Of a DNA stretch of 64,000 bases, positions 17,901 through 29,200 are shown in pieces. Each line of letters opens with the position of its first letter. Position 1 is the stretch's first letter. The translations under genes and the position numbers were made by a program. The DNA comes from GWB2-37-7 sp942492835. GTDB taxonomy: Bacteria; Bacillota; Clostridia; Lutisporales; Lutisporaceae. Location: contig OW818645.1 of assembly GCA_942492835.1 (NCBI GenBank), forward strand, positions 2,728,001 through 2,792,000, written 5' to 3'. Under the pieces are notes generated by a model, which saw nothing but the letters and a program-made list of their open reading frames with translations, was not told where the DNA came from and did no database searches.

Positions 17901-20900
17901 GTACTGGTTTGGTTATGCTTAAGACATTAAAAAAAGCCAGGGAAGATAACGATAATGTATTGGCAATAATAAAAGCAAGCGCTGTCAATAATGATGGTCG
18001 TTCTATGGGAGCTATGGCACCAAACCCTGATGGACAAAAAGAAGTTATTGAGTCCTTATATAAAGATAATGGATTAAATCCTAAAGATATTCAATATGTT
18101 GAGGCTCATGGAACTGGTACTAGATTAGGCGATTACAGTGAGCTAAGAGCTCTTGTCTCGGCTTTTGAATCCTGGCAGACGCCATTAAATTCGATTTCAT
18201 TAGGGACTGTAAAATCAAATATCGGCCATTTGCTTTGTGCTGCGGGTATTTCCAGCTTTATAAAGTTGGTTTTAGCGCTGCATAATAAAAAGTTGCCGCC
18301 TATAACCAACCTATCAGTACCTAATTCTTTATTAAATATTGAAGAAACTCCTTTTTATTTTTTAAAAAGCACAAAGGATTGGGAGGTAGAACACGACAAA
18401 ACAAGACGTGGAGCTATCAATGCATTCGGATTTGGAGGGACAAACTGCCATATGGTACTTGAAGAAGCGCCTTCTGTAAAAACCCCAAAAAAGGTTTCTA
18501 CCGAGTGGCCTGAATATCTCTTGTGTTTAGCTGCACATACAAAAAACGCCTTACAAAGTAAAGCTAATAATCTGGCTCAATTTTTAAAATTACATCCAGA
18601 ATATAATTTAAGGGATGTTTGCTATTCCGAAAATATAAGGTGTGGTAATTTTCAATACAGAACTGGCATTTTGGTTAAAACTGCAACTGAACTTGTTGAT
18701 AAATTACGCAGTCCAATTCAAGCTTCATTTGTGCAAAATGTACCGAAAGTGGCGTTTTTATTTAATTGCGAAGGAATTATTTCTTTTGATTCAGTAGATG
18801 AGCTCTCGGAAAATCTGCCATACTTTAAAAATTATCTATATGAATGTTCTGAGGCTTTTAATCCTTATTTAAATAAAAGTTTGAGTGAGTTATTTAGAGG
18901 TAAGAATATTAAAAAGTGTTTGGAGACACAGCCTGATTTGATTCATCCTTCAGCATTTGCACTAAATTATGCTTTGGCAAAAAGTATATTGGAATTAGGT
19001 GTAAGCCCTGATTATATTGTAGGGTATAGCCTAGGTGATTGGCTTGCAGCCTGCCTTACAGGTGTTGTTACACTTAGTGATGCTGCCAGGAATATATCTG
19101 TTATCGATAGGTGGTTGGTTCAAATGGAACCAGCTGGTGCTCTTTCTATATTTGCACCTGTGGAGCAGATTAATTTATTTTTGCAGGAGTTTAAGGAGGA
19201 ATTGTGGATTTCTGCATATAACGGAACTCACCAGGTTGTTTCTGGAAAAACATCTTCAATTGATAAACTTATACTTCTGTTGTCAGAAAAATCAGTTCCA
19301 TTTAAAAGATTATATATAAACGGAGCCTTACATACTCCTTTAATGGACAAGTACTTAAATGAGTATAAAAATGATATATCGAGCATTCCGTTGGCTAAAA
19401 CCAATAGTATTGCAGTTTATAGTTTATCAGGCGGACCTGTAGAAAACTTTGAGGTACAATCTTGGGTTTCTCATTGTGTAGAAGCCGTCAATTTTGCACA
19501 GTGTACGAAGTTTCTGGCAAATAATGACGTTAATATTTTTGTCGAATTTGGTTCAGATAAAGTGTTGTCTGAAATAATTGCTGGAATTGTGCCAAATGAT
19601 AATAAAAAAGTACTATCGCCATTTCCTGAAGGTAAACAAAAATTATTTGGAGCATTTCTAGAAACATTAAGCAGACTATATAATGCAGGCATTGCTGTCA
19701 ACTGGAAGTTTTATGGAAAACAATTTTTTTATCATCAGGTGGACTTACCCTCTTATCCTTTTGAGAATAAAACATACAAGAACAATTTGTTTGAAGAAGT
19801 CCAAGCTTTAAGCAATGCTGAGACTGGGAATTCGAATTTATTCTATGCATGGGAGTGGCAGGAGAAACCTTTAAGTACTGTTAGCAAGAATTTTGTTCCG
19901 GGTACAATTATAATTTTTAATGATTGGGAAGACCTGAATCAAAAATGGGAGAAATTATTTCACCCAGAAATAAATCCAGTATTTTTTATAACACATGGAA
20001 GTCAATTTTCCTTCGATGGACATAGACATTTTACAATTGATATGTGTAATGCTGATGACTACCAGAAATTATTAAAAATGATACCAGGTAAAATTGTAGC
20101 AATTTTGCATTGCTTGAATTTTACACAGCCAAAATATTCTCCCCAAAAGCTTATGGACGATAATTTAGCCTTGCATAAAAGCTTTTACAGTATCTTTTAT
20201 CTCAGCAAAGCGTTAGTCCAATTTAAGTTGACAAATATTAGATTCCAGTTGGTTACTGGTAATGCTTACTTACCCAATCCATCATTTTGCCGAATTGATA
20301 ATCCTCATCAATATATAGCATCAATAATTAGTCAGACGGTGGGACAGGAGAATACAGGTATTGAAACTATTATTGTCGACCTTGATAAAGATAGCTTTTT
20401 TGAAGCTGAGAAAACTGCGAATACACTCTTTACCGAACTCACAGAATCATTTTGTCAAGAAGAGGGTATAGTCGCCTTAAGGGATGGAAAAAGATTTATA
20501 CGTAATTTGACTAAAGTAGAAGATATAAGCAGCAGGTCAAATAATAAGATATTAATCTACGATAGTGAGACATTTTTGATAACTGGAGGAGCCGGACAAA
20601 TTGGTGGAGAAATTGCAAGAATGCTTGCTAAGCAAGCTAAAATCAATTTAATTCTAACAGGACATGGTGAGCTGCCTTCACGTGAGAAATGGGATAATTT
20701 AATAGCTGATACAAAAGTCAAAAGTAAAATAAAACTCATTTTGGAACTTGAACAGATGGGTGCAAATATCATGTACGCTGCTATTGACGTCTCAAATAAA
20801 GAACAAATGGCTGGGCTAATTAACAAGATTCAAGTAAAGTTTGGACCATTACATGGCGTTATTCACGCTGCAGGAATCTTTAATAATTTGAAATATAAGT

Positions 20901-23188
20901 TGTTGGATAAAGATCAAAATACGATTCAGAATGTTCTTGCACCGAAATTTCAGGGTACCGTTATTACAGATATACTTACCAGGAATCAACCGCTAAAGTT
21001 TTTTGTCACTTTGTCATCTGTATCTGCTTCTGATAAAAAGTGGGCGGCTGGTTTAGGAGATTATGCAGCAGCTAATGCCTTTTTGGATGCTTATAGTTAT
21101 TATCGCTCTTTTGATAATGCTCCGGGATGCTCTCTTGCTGTAAATTTCTCAATGTGGGAAGATAAAGCAATGGGTCAAAATTTGGGAGGAACTGCAACAC
21201 TTGCGCTAAAATCGCAGGGATTAAAACCACTTACAACACAGCAAGGCATAGATGCTTTCTGGCAGGCAGTTTCCTATGGATTGGGACCAGTGATTCATGT
21301 TTTTGAAGCTGTTGAGGTAGAAGAAAAAGACAATTTAAAATTGCAATTAGCGGAGCTTTGGAAATCAGTTTTAGAAATGGACAATGATCATCAGGATGTT
21401 TTTGAGGGAGACGAAAATTTCTTTACCCTTGGCGGCGATTCAATGAAAGCAATTGATTTGGTGGAAAAGCTAGGGAAGATGGGATATAAAGTGAATTTTA
21501 ATGATGTTTTCAAGTGCGAAACCCTTGACGAATTAGCTGCTCATATCAATAAACAGGTAGTAAAGAAGCAAAAAGTCAGTGATATTTCCATGGCTAGGGA
21601 AAATTTGGAGAAAGCTTTAAATGTAGCTTTGAGAATAATTTCGATATCATCAGAAGATTCGCCATTTTTGGTATATTTACTAAAACAAAACAATAGGCAA
21701 AAGGAAGCTGATATTTTACGTTATGTAGAAACAGAGTTCTCACCTGAAACTTTTCCGACGCATATTAAATATGTAGAAGAGGCTAAACATAATGAATTTT
21801 CATTCGAAGGACTAGATATCAATGAAGAGCTGGAATTAATAAATGGTAATGAATTTTGGCTGGCAAATAAGTTTGTTAATCAAATTCGGAGCATCGATCA
21901 ATTAAATCAAAAGAAGATTTTTGAGAATCAAATAATTAGGAAATATGATATCAGCTCGATTCAAAAATTTCATATTGACTTGTCTGTGAGATTGATGGGA
22001 TTTTGTTTAAATATCAACAATGTTATAGATGTCAATCTTTTTTCAGAGGCAATATTAAAATTGATTCAGGAACAATCGGTTTTGAGAACCATTGTTAAAT
22101 CTGAAAATGGTCGCATAACTATGAATGAATTGGAGCGTCCTCAAGAGCTCAGGTTGAATTTTATCGACCTTATTGCGTATGAATCGATAACTAAAAAGAA
22201 AGTAATCATAGAAATTGTAAAAAAATGCTTTTATAAGGAATATCCAATATTTGATTCGCTTAATTACCATTTTATTTTAATTAGAGAGGATTTAAGCCAT
22301 TATAAACTGATTTTTACGACGGATCATATCATCTCGGACAATATTAGTATAGATCTCATTAAGAAGAGAATCTTCAGTTACTACAATAAGCAAGCACCAG
22401 CAAATAGTGATGTACATTATGAAGATTATATCAAACAAATTGCAAAAGGTCCTCAAGGAATTGATTATCCTGAAATTATTCAAATGTTCAATTTAAAAGA
22501 GTTTAAACGTGTGTTTGATTATACATGTGCTGCCATAAACAACTTCAGATTGGAGCAAAAAGAACCTTTCCAAATATACGTACCTTTTGAAAAATTAAAT
22601 AATTTGAATTTAGATACAATTAGGGATCTTTCTATAGAAATATTTGCCAATATGTGCTCTCATATGTTTAATATTCAACAAATACCTATTGCTATTATTT
22701 ATCATGGAAGAGCTTACGAGGGTAAAAAGTATTTCGAAACATTAGGTGAGTTTGCTGATTTTATTCCTATTTTAGTGTCTATTAGTTCCGAACATGAAGG
22801 AACGTGCATAAAAGATGAATTGAATCAAAAGATTAGAATGGCAGAAAAGCACAATATCAATTTTATCCATCTAATAGAACAAAATTCTGAAATAAAGAAT
22901 TTGCTTTCAAACACCCTCTATAAAGCCCCGACAGCCTTGGTTTTTAATTTTACAGGGAAGGTCGAAGCAGAAGATGAAATTATGAAAGTGGCTACAATGG
23001 CCAGAATGAATGGACCTGACAAAATGATTCCTGAAAAAATCCAGATGGGCATCGAATTTGAAGCATCATATACCGAAGATAATCTGATTCGTTTTACTGT
23101 TATAAATGCTTTCGGCTTGGATTTAATAAAAATAAAAGAACTGCTTGAAAAAGAAGTTGGAAAGATGGAATATATTTATTCCAAATAA
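14990..23188 (+). CDS. Hybrid acyl-ligase/polyketide synthase (AL-ACP-KS-AT-KR-ACP-C*)
   Basis: 2732 residues. Order read from motifs: FAAL-like acyl-AMP ligase (FTSGSTNSPKG about 197; FYHDLGLIG; SPNFGYRL); ACP with LGGSSLKA (Ser about 643); ketosynthase about 704-1130 (DTACSSSL Cys about 904, EAHGTGT, NIGH); divergent acyltransferase about 1255-1560 with GYSLGD instead of GHSxGE and no GQG; ketoreductase about 1860-2060 (TGGAGQIGG, SSVSA, DYAAAN) after a structural half; ACP with LGGDSMKA (Ser about 2150); terminal condensation-like domain about 2290-2732 with TTDHIISDN. No DH, ER or TE is visible. It would load an acid, add one C2 unit and reduce it to a beta-hydroxyacyl thioester. An alternative start at 15011 follows GGAAGTGA. 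The next gene begins 22 bases downstream. Confidence 0.92.
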   Translation: MNGSDIQMIQHLNGMNMSISKGCAITGEYVAKKSIARLLLDAAERKNDKGFRYLHIDGSSQFLSYEVLLDKALNCLGGLQKHGMKPGKHVLLIVNNNIDFIVGFWACILGGFIPIPMAYPSSVSFKNEIFQKISRIWKLLDKPSILTEHKFLEERSKISELLDCNKIDMFAISDLLNSNSIGKFNFSESDSPAFIQFTSGSTNSPKGVILSHNNLLTNIESAINGAGITCEDSSFSWMPFYHDLGLIGFHLVPTALAANQANMSPIRFVKYPHLWIEYMSQLNSTFTCSPNFGYRLLLKKLTTEQLQKYHLGSLRLIFNGGEPISASLMNEFVEKLSVCGLIRSSMYPVYGMAEACIAVSFPPPGSIPLVHCLDSNKIANSLHAELCDNSNSGIYRVDLGYPIPGMKIRIVNKQGEIVPEKVIGEIQIKGENVTSGYINNPEATREAFQEGWFKTGDTGFMIDGRLTITGRIKDLIIINGQNYFAHDIESHLEQSSGIESGKVVVGAWFDEKECRDVIALFSALHISKDNFKSFYTDILSKINETFGFPVDYLVIVQSIPKTTSGKIQRYSLVQAFQKNEFIDNTFHAKELLIDNQTYSHSQHKPKPLISDLMNQIRSIWATTLELPINSVPFDQSFLSLGGSSLKAVQMLSYLEEKLGRHISYDILTKCQTINDVAQFCTKNEMPQILPSYTSNIKMTSVSDDDIAVISMACRLPGADTPEEYWNNILMGKCFIDEVPAERWDKNRYYNPTPTSGMTYCKNGGFIKDPYAFDATFFNIPEEEVTFIDPQQRLLLELALETIERAGYSKHELDGKNVGVFIGASNSLYMEQYFHNMSEMISSKFQNFPNLTESQKNEFVKRFSHGYGLNKYHPQMLVGNLLNMIAARISHEFNFKGVSLVNDTACSSSLVSIHLASESLRKGECQIALAGGINLLLTPMPYILLCEAGAISHQGIPRGFDEKADGLVLGEGTGLVMLKTLKKAREDNDNVLAIIKASAVNNDGRSMGAMAPNPDGQKEVIESLYKDNGLNPKDIQYVEAHGTGTRLGDYSELRALVSAFESWQTPLNSISLGTVKSNIGHLLCAAGISSFIKLVLALHNKKLPPITNLSVPNSLLNIEETPFYFLKSTKDWEVEHDKTRRGAINAFGFGGTNCHMVLEEAPSVKTPKKVSTEWPEYLLCLAAHTKNALQSKANNLAQFLKLHPEYNLRDVCYSENIRCGNFQYRTGILVKTATELVDKLRSPIQASFVQNVPKVAFLFNCEGIISFDSVDELSENLPYFKNYLYECSEAFNPYLNKSLSELFRGKNIKKCLETQPDLIHPSAFALNYALAKSILELGVSPDYIVGYSLGDWLAACLTGVVTLSDAARNISVIDRWLVQMEPAGALSIFAPVEQINLFLQEFKEELWISAYNGTHQVVSGKTSSIDKLILLLSEKSVPFKRLYINGALHTPLMDKYLNEYKNDISSIPLAKTNSIAVYSLSGGPVENFEVQSWVSHCVEAVNFAQCTKFLANNDVNIFVEFGSDKVLSEIIAGIVPNDNKKVLSPFPEGKQKLFGAFLETLSRLYNAGIAVNWKFYGKQFFYHQVDLPSYPFENKTYKNNLFEEVQALSNAETGNSNLFYAWEWQEKPLSTVSKNFVPGTIIIFNDWEDLNQKWEKLFHPEINPVFFITHGSQFSFDGHRHFTIDMCNADDYQKLLKMIPGKIVAILHCLNFTQPKYSPQKLMDDNLALHKSFYSIFYLSKALVQFKLTNIRFQLVTGNAYLPNPSFCRIDNPHQYIASIISQTVGQENTGIETIIVDLDKDSFFEAEKTANTLFTELTESFCQEEGIVALRDGKRFIRNLTKVEDISSRSNNKILIYDSETFLITGGAGQIGGEIARMLAKQAKINLILTGHGELPSREKWDNLIADTKVKSKIKLILELEQMGANIMYAAIDVSNKEQMAGLINKIQVKFGPLHGVIHAAGIFNNLKYKLLDKDQNTIQNVLAPKFQGTVITDILTRNQPLKFFVTLSSVSASDKKWAAGLGDYAAANAFLDAYSYYRSFDNAPGCSLAVNFSMWEDKAMGQNLGGTATLALKSQGLKPLTTQQGIDAFWQAVSYGLGPVIHVFEAVEVEEKDNLKLQLAELWKSVLEMDNDHQDVFEGDENFFTLGGDSMKAIDLVEKLGKMGYKVNFNDVFKCETLDELAAHINKQVVKKQKVSDISMARENLEKALNVALRIISISSEDSPFLVYLLKQNNRQKEADILRYVETEFSPETFPTHIKYVEEAKHNEFSFEGLDINEELELINGNEFWLANKFVNQIRSIDQLNQKKIFENQIIRKYDISSIQKFHIDLSVRLMGFCLNINNVIDVNLFSEAILKLIQEQSVLRTIVKSENGRITMNELERPQELRLNFIDLIAYESITKKKVIIEIVKKCFYKEYPIFDSLNYHFILIREDLSHYKLIFTTDHIISDNISIDLIKKRIFSYYNKQAPANSDVHYEDYIKQIAKGPQGIDYPEIIQMFNLKEFKRVFDYTCAAINNFRLEQKEPFQIYVPFEKLNNLNLDTIRDLSIEIFANMCSHMFNIQQIPIAIIYHGRAYEGKKYFETLGEFADFIPILVSISSEHEGTCIKDELNQKIRMAEKHNINFIHLIEQNSEIKNLLSNTLYKAPTALVFNFTGKVEAEDEIMKVATMARMNGPDKMIPEKIQMGIEFEASYTEDNLIRFTVINAFGLDLIKIKELLEKEVGKMEYIYSK

Positions 23189-23209
23189 ATTTACGTTATA
23201 GGTGAAGAT

Positions 23210-26200
23210 ATGAACATGAACAATTCAGATAATAAAAATAAGTTAACTTTTGTATTCCCATGCATCGGTTCTCAGTATGTAAAGATGGGAGCTCATTTGC
23301 TGAAGACTCCTATTTTTGAAGAGGAAATTCAGAAATGTGATCAATATTGGATTAATATTGCTGGGTGGAGTATTAAAAAAGAATTGCAAAAAGGACCGAA
23401 GGAGAGTCGTTTATTAAATGATTCAGGTGTTGCATGGCCTTGTATAACAGCCTTACAGGTTGGACTTATTAAGTTATTAAATCACTGGGGTATTAAACCC
23501 GACTGTGTAGTAGGACACAGCGGAGGAGAACTAACTGCGGCTTATTGTGCAGGAGTTTTGTCTTTGGAACAAATATTTAAGATTATTGGTGCCCATTATC
23601 AAATTATCCATGAACCTGAGTTAAGTGGAAAGCTTGCTCACATAAGTCTTTCTGCAGCTGAGCTTAAAAGGCATCTAAGAAGCATGAATATGTGCAGTGA
23701 TGTAGCAATAGCAGGTTATAATGGCCCGAATTCTACACTTATTTCTGGGAATGCAGCACTTATTAATCAGATAGTAAGCGATTTTAAAAATAAAGACATA
23801 TTTTCCTCGCTAGTCAATACCTCTATATGTTTTCATAATGAAGTTTTTTCAAAATATAAGGAGCAAATATCTGACTATTTAGGCAATTTGAATCATAATA
23901 AGCCCCAAATACCTTGGTATTCTTCTTACTTTGGCAGGCAATATCGTCAAGATGAGATTAACACTGAATTTTGGTCTGAACTTTGTGTAAAAAAATTAAA
24001 TTTTCAAAATGCAATTACAGAATTAATTAGGGATGGATACAGGACTTTTATAGAAATTTGCCCCCATCCTGTATTAAAGAGGTTCATAATCGAGAATGCT
24101 GATGCAAAAGGGGTAAATATAGGTATTTATCATACTTTGGCACGGGATTGCCACGAAAAGACTGAATTATTAAGTAATTTAGCTTTACTTTCAATTGAAA
24201 AATATCCGATTCGTGAAGAGCTTTTTTCAAAGTCAGATAAACAAAGCTTAAAAAAACTCATTTCTAAGTTAAGTCAATCACAAATAGGCAAAGAAGCTTC
24301 GATATCATATAGCTTACATGTGGAAAATGAAACAGAGTATGTTGTTAAAATGATCAAGGAGACATTGGGAGAATTTATAAATATCGATTCTGAAAAAATG
24401 AAGGACTTAAATTCCAGTTTTTTCGAACTTGGAGTAGATTCAGTCTTAGCTATAAAAGTAACCGGTCAATTATCTCGGAAACTAAATATTGAATTGCCAT
24501 TGGCTGCATTATTTAATTATCCAACAATACAAGCTCTCGCTAATTTTGTCAGTGAAGGGATTTTAGGAGATGTTCAAAATCCAAAAAAGACGATAACTCA
24601 AAGTGTTCCTAAAGATGATCCTGTTGCGATTATTGGAATGGCGTGCAGGTTTCCTGGCGGAGCCAATTCTATTGAAGATTTTTGGCAGTTATTAATGGAG
24701 GAGAGAAATGCTGTTTCAGGAAGCCCAGAAGACAGATCTCTTCTATATCAATATATGAATGAAAATCCCACAATAAAAATGAGTAATTTTTTGAAAGATT
24801 ATGATATCAAAACTTTTGATGTTGATTTTTTCAGAATAACTCCTAACGAAGCAAAGTTATTAGATCCTCAACAACGATTATTGCTTGAGGTGTGTTGGGA
24901 AGCCCTTGAAAATAGCGGCATTAATCCTTTTGATTTACGAAACAAACGTGCAGGTATTTTTGTGGGCATATGTATGGATGACTTCAAAGGAATGCATTTA
25001 TGGAATAATAAATCCGATGTGGTTGATCCATACTCATTTACAGGTACAGGAGCTTTTTCTGCTTCTGGCAGACTAGCTTATTTTTTCGGTACTAAAGGTC
25101 CTGCAATTTCTATTGACACTGCTTGTTCGTCTTCTTTAGTCGCTGTTCATAATGCAGTAAGTGCATTGAAAAACGGTGAGTGCGAAATTGCGTTGGTAGC
25201 AGGGGTTAATCTTCTTTTATCTCCAAATATGTTTGTACATTTGTCAAAGCTAAATATGCTTGCTGCTGATGGGGTCTGCAAATCATTTGATAAAAAAGCC
25301 GATGGATATGGACGAGGCGAGGGGTGCGGCGTTATTGTTTTAAAACGTATGAGCAAAGCGCAAAAAGATAATGATCAACTTTTGGCTGTCATCCGTGGTT
25401 CTGCAGTAAATCAGAGTGGTATGCGCAATGGTTTGACAGTACCAAACGGTGATTCTCAAAAGGAGCTTTATCAACAAGCACTGGAAAATGCGGCTGTTTC
25501 TGCCGAAAGTATCGATTACATTGAAGCTCACTGTCCGGGAACTAATTTGGGAGACCCGATTGAGGTTCAATCCATTGGTGAAGTTTATGGAGTTAATAGA
25601 CTTAAAGAAACCCCAGTTTTGATAGGGACAGTTAAGACAAATATAGGTCATCTGGAAGCTGCCTCAGGCATAGCCGCAATTATTAAAACAGTTTTAGCCA
25701 TGCAAAACGAGAGGATTCCTGCAAGCTTAAATTTTGATGAGCCAAACCCATATATACCTTGGGATAATTTCGCTCTGAAGGTAAATACCAAACAATCGCT
25801 CTGGAAAAAGGGTCTGAAAAAAAGAAGAGCTGCAGTAAACAACTTTGGCTTATGCGGTACAAATTCACATATTATTTTAGAAGAGGCAGAAGAGGTTAAA
25901 CAAAACCAAGAATTTAAATATCCATTCAAGGTATTAAATATATCTGCTAAATCAGAGGGAGCATTGAGAGAGCTTACCCAAAAATATTGTGAATTGTTGC
26001 AGCCAGACATGGATAACAGAATTGATGAACTATGTTATCTTGCATCAGTAGGAAGGGCTCATTTCAGTCACCGCTTATCAGCAATCGGATCAGACAGGTT
26101 GGAAATAAAACAAAAACTTGAGCAATATCTTTTGAAGGATGAGATAGATAATTATGCTTCTGTTGACATGTCTCAACAGAGCGCAGTAGCCTTTTTATTT

Positions 26201-29200
26201 ACAGGACAGGGTTCTCAGTATCCTAAAATGGGTTTGGAGCTATATGAAATTCACCCTGTATTTAGAGCAGAAATGGATAAGTGTGATTTCCTTTTTGAGA
26301 GTCATCTTGGGAAATCAATTGTTGAAGTTTTATATTCAAGTCAAAACCTAGATCTTATAGATCAAGCTTTATATGCACAGCCGATTATATTTTCTGTGGA
26401 ATATGCTTTGTTTAAATTATGGGAATCATTTGGTATGAAACCCTCTGTTTTAATCGGACATAGCATTGGAGAGTTTGCAGCAGCTTGTATAGCTGGGATT
26501 TTTTCGTTGGAGGATGCTGTTAAACTGGTAGCGGCAAGGGGAAGATTGATGCAATCTGTTCCTTCCAATGGCTTAATGATAAGTTTTTTAACTAACGAGG
26601 AAAAGGCTAGGGCACTAATTGAAGATGTTGAGGATGTTTCAATTGCAGCAGTGAACACTCTTGAAAACGTAACTATTTCAGGAGCAGAAGCGTCAATTCT
26701 TAATATTATTCGAAAAGAAAAGATATTATATGAAAAACTGAACATTACTCATCCGTATCATTCTGTATTGATGGTGCCTTATGTACAGCAATTTGAAGAA
26801 TATTTTTCTGAGATTAAATTTAGTAAACCTAGAATTCCTATTATTTCTATTCGAAATGGACAGTATGCAGACCTCACAGATCCAAAGTACTGGTCGAAGC
26901 ATCTTGTTGAGCCAATCAGATTTTATGATGCTATTCTTGAGGCTCAAAGACAGAATATAAAAATTTTCATAGAAATCGGTGGAACTGCGACCTTAACCGG
27001 ATTAGCCAGTCAAATTGTGAACGAAAACGATTCACTATTTCTCCCATCCTTGCGAAAAGGAAGGAATGGTTGGTGGCAATTGCTCCATAGTCTAAGGGAA
27101 CTATATTTGAATGGCAGGGAAATTATGTGGGATAGAATTTTCCAAATGAATGGTGTTAATGATTTTTCATTTACAAAGAAATTAAAGCTGCCGACTTACC
27201 CTTTCCAAAGAAAAAAATATTGGGAGGAGTCAATTAGTGGGCATAATTACCTTAAAGCATCAACTGATACTGCCCAACACAATATTTATTATAAGCCAAA
27301 GGATGTGAGAATGTTGGAGATTCAAGATATTATTGCAAAACTGATAGAGCGGATTACCGGTTTTTCAAAGAGACAGTTTAAATTAGACCAAAACTTTTTT
27401 GAACTGGGATTGGATTCGTTGATGATATTCAAGCTTCGTAAGCAAATATATGACAATTATAAGATTGATATTCCTGCTAAAGAATTTCTTGTGGAATTAA
27501 ATACAATTCAAAAAATTGCCACTTATCTAGATAAGTGCTTATTAAAATGTGATACCCTAGAGAATTCCAGTCATACCATCGTCGGAAAAAGCAAAGCTCA
27601 AGATGAACAACAACTACAAGCATATAGCTACACTCCAAAGACTCCAGACCATGAGCTGAGTCCGTATGTAGGTAACCTGGTAATGAAACAACTTGAAACG
27701 CTGCAAGGGTTATCATCCTTAATGGAGAAGCAGCTTTTGGAGCTTAAGGATATTAATAAAATCAATCAACAACCAAAAGAACCATCTTCCAATAAAACCA
27801 ATGTTGCAGAACAAGGCAATAATAATTTTAATGCCAGAAAACCTTCCAATGATTTTAGAATGCTTAAAAAAGAATATGATATCTTAAACAGTGCCCAAAA
27901 AAACTATGTAGACTGCTTTATTAATGAGTATAATCAGAAAACTAATAAATCCAAGGAAACTGCTCAAAAAGACCGTGAGGTACTGTGTGACTGGATTAAG
28001 GCAATGAATTTTCGGACTACGTTAAAAGAACTAGTTTATCCGATTGTTTCCTGTGGCTCGGAAGGTTCGAGGATATGGGATATTGATGGTAATGAATATC
28101 TAGATCTCGGAATGGGATTTGGAACTCATTATTTCGGACATAAACCACGATTTATTGTCAATGCACTTGAAAAACAATTACATAAAGGTTTTGAGCTGGC
28201 TACTCAATCGGATATTGCCGGCGAAACAGCTTCATTAATAAGAGAATTGACAGGTATGGAAAGGGTTGTTTTCAGCAATACAGGAACAGAAGCTGTGATG
28301 ACTGCTATAAGAATTGCCAGAACTGTTACCCAACGTAATATTATCGTCAGGTTTGCAGGAGCCTACCATGGGACATATGATGGTATTTTAGCTGATGGAG
28401 ATGGAAAATCCTCCTATCCTTCCGCTTTGGGAATTCCCCAAGAAATGACAGCCAATATTATTGTACTTCAATATGGTGCTGAAGAATCTTTGGATATTAT
28501 CAGACAATATGGCCAGGACGTTGCTGCTGTTTTGGTTGAACCGGTTCAGAGCAGACGGCCTGGTTACCATCCTAAACAATTCTTAAAGGATTTGAATGCA
28601 TTAACCAGAGAGATTGGTGCTGCATTTATTTTAGATGACATTTATATGGGATTCCGAATTTGCCAAGGTGGATCAAAGGAATATTTTGGATTGGAACCTG
28701 ATATTGCACTTTATGGAAAAATAATTGGGGGGGGTTTGCCTATTGGCGTAATAGCTGGAAAAGCAAAATATCTAGATGCCATTGATGGTGGTTTTTGGAG
28801 ATTTGGTGATGATTCATATCCCGGTTGTGAAACAACTTTTTTTGCTGGAACATTTTGCAGACATCCATTATCTCTAGCTGCTGCACATGCAGCATTATCC
28901 TTTATGAAGGAACATGGACCTGCTCTTCAGGAAAAGGTAAATCAAAAAGCGGAATATTTGGAAAACCAGTTGAATCAATATTTTATAGAAGATAATGTTC
29001 CAATTCGATTAAAAAGATTTGGATCGTTGTTTCGGTTTGAATCGTTTGGTGTGTACGACTTAACTATAAATCCGATTGAAATGAGCTTATTCTATTATCT
29101 CTTAATTTATAACGGCGTGTATACTTGGGAAAGAAGGGTATTTTGCCTTTCAACAGCACATACATTCCAAGATATGGATTTTGTAATCAGGGCTGTAAAG

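Noticed and set aside
14990..23188. Trans-AT polyketide synthase
   Set aside because: AT domains are embedded in both proteins, although one is divergent, so a purely trans-AT system is not supported.
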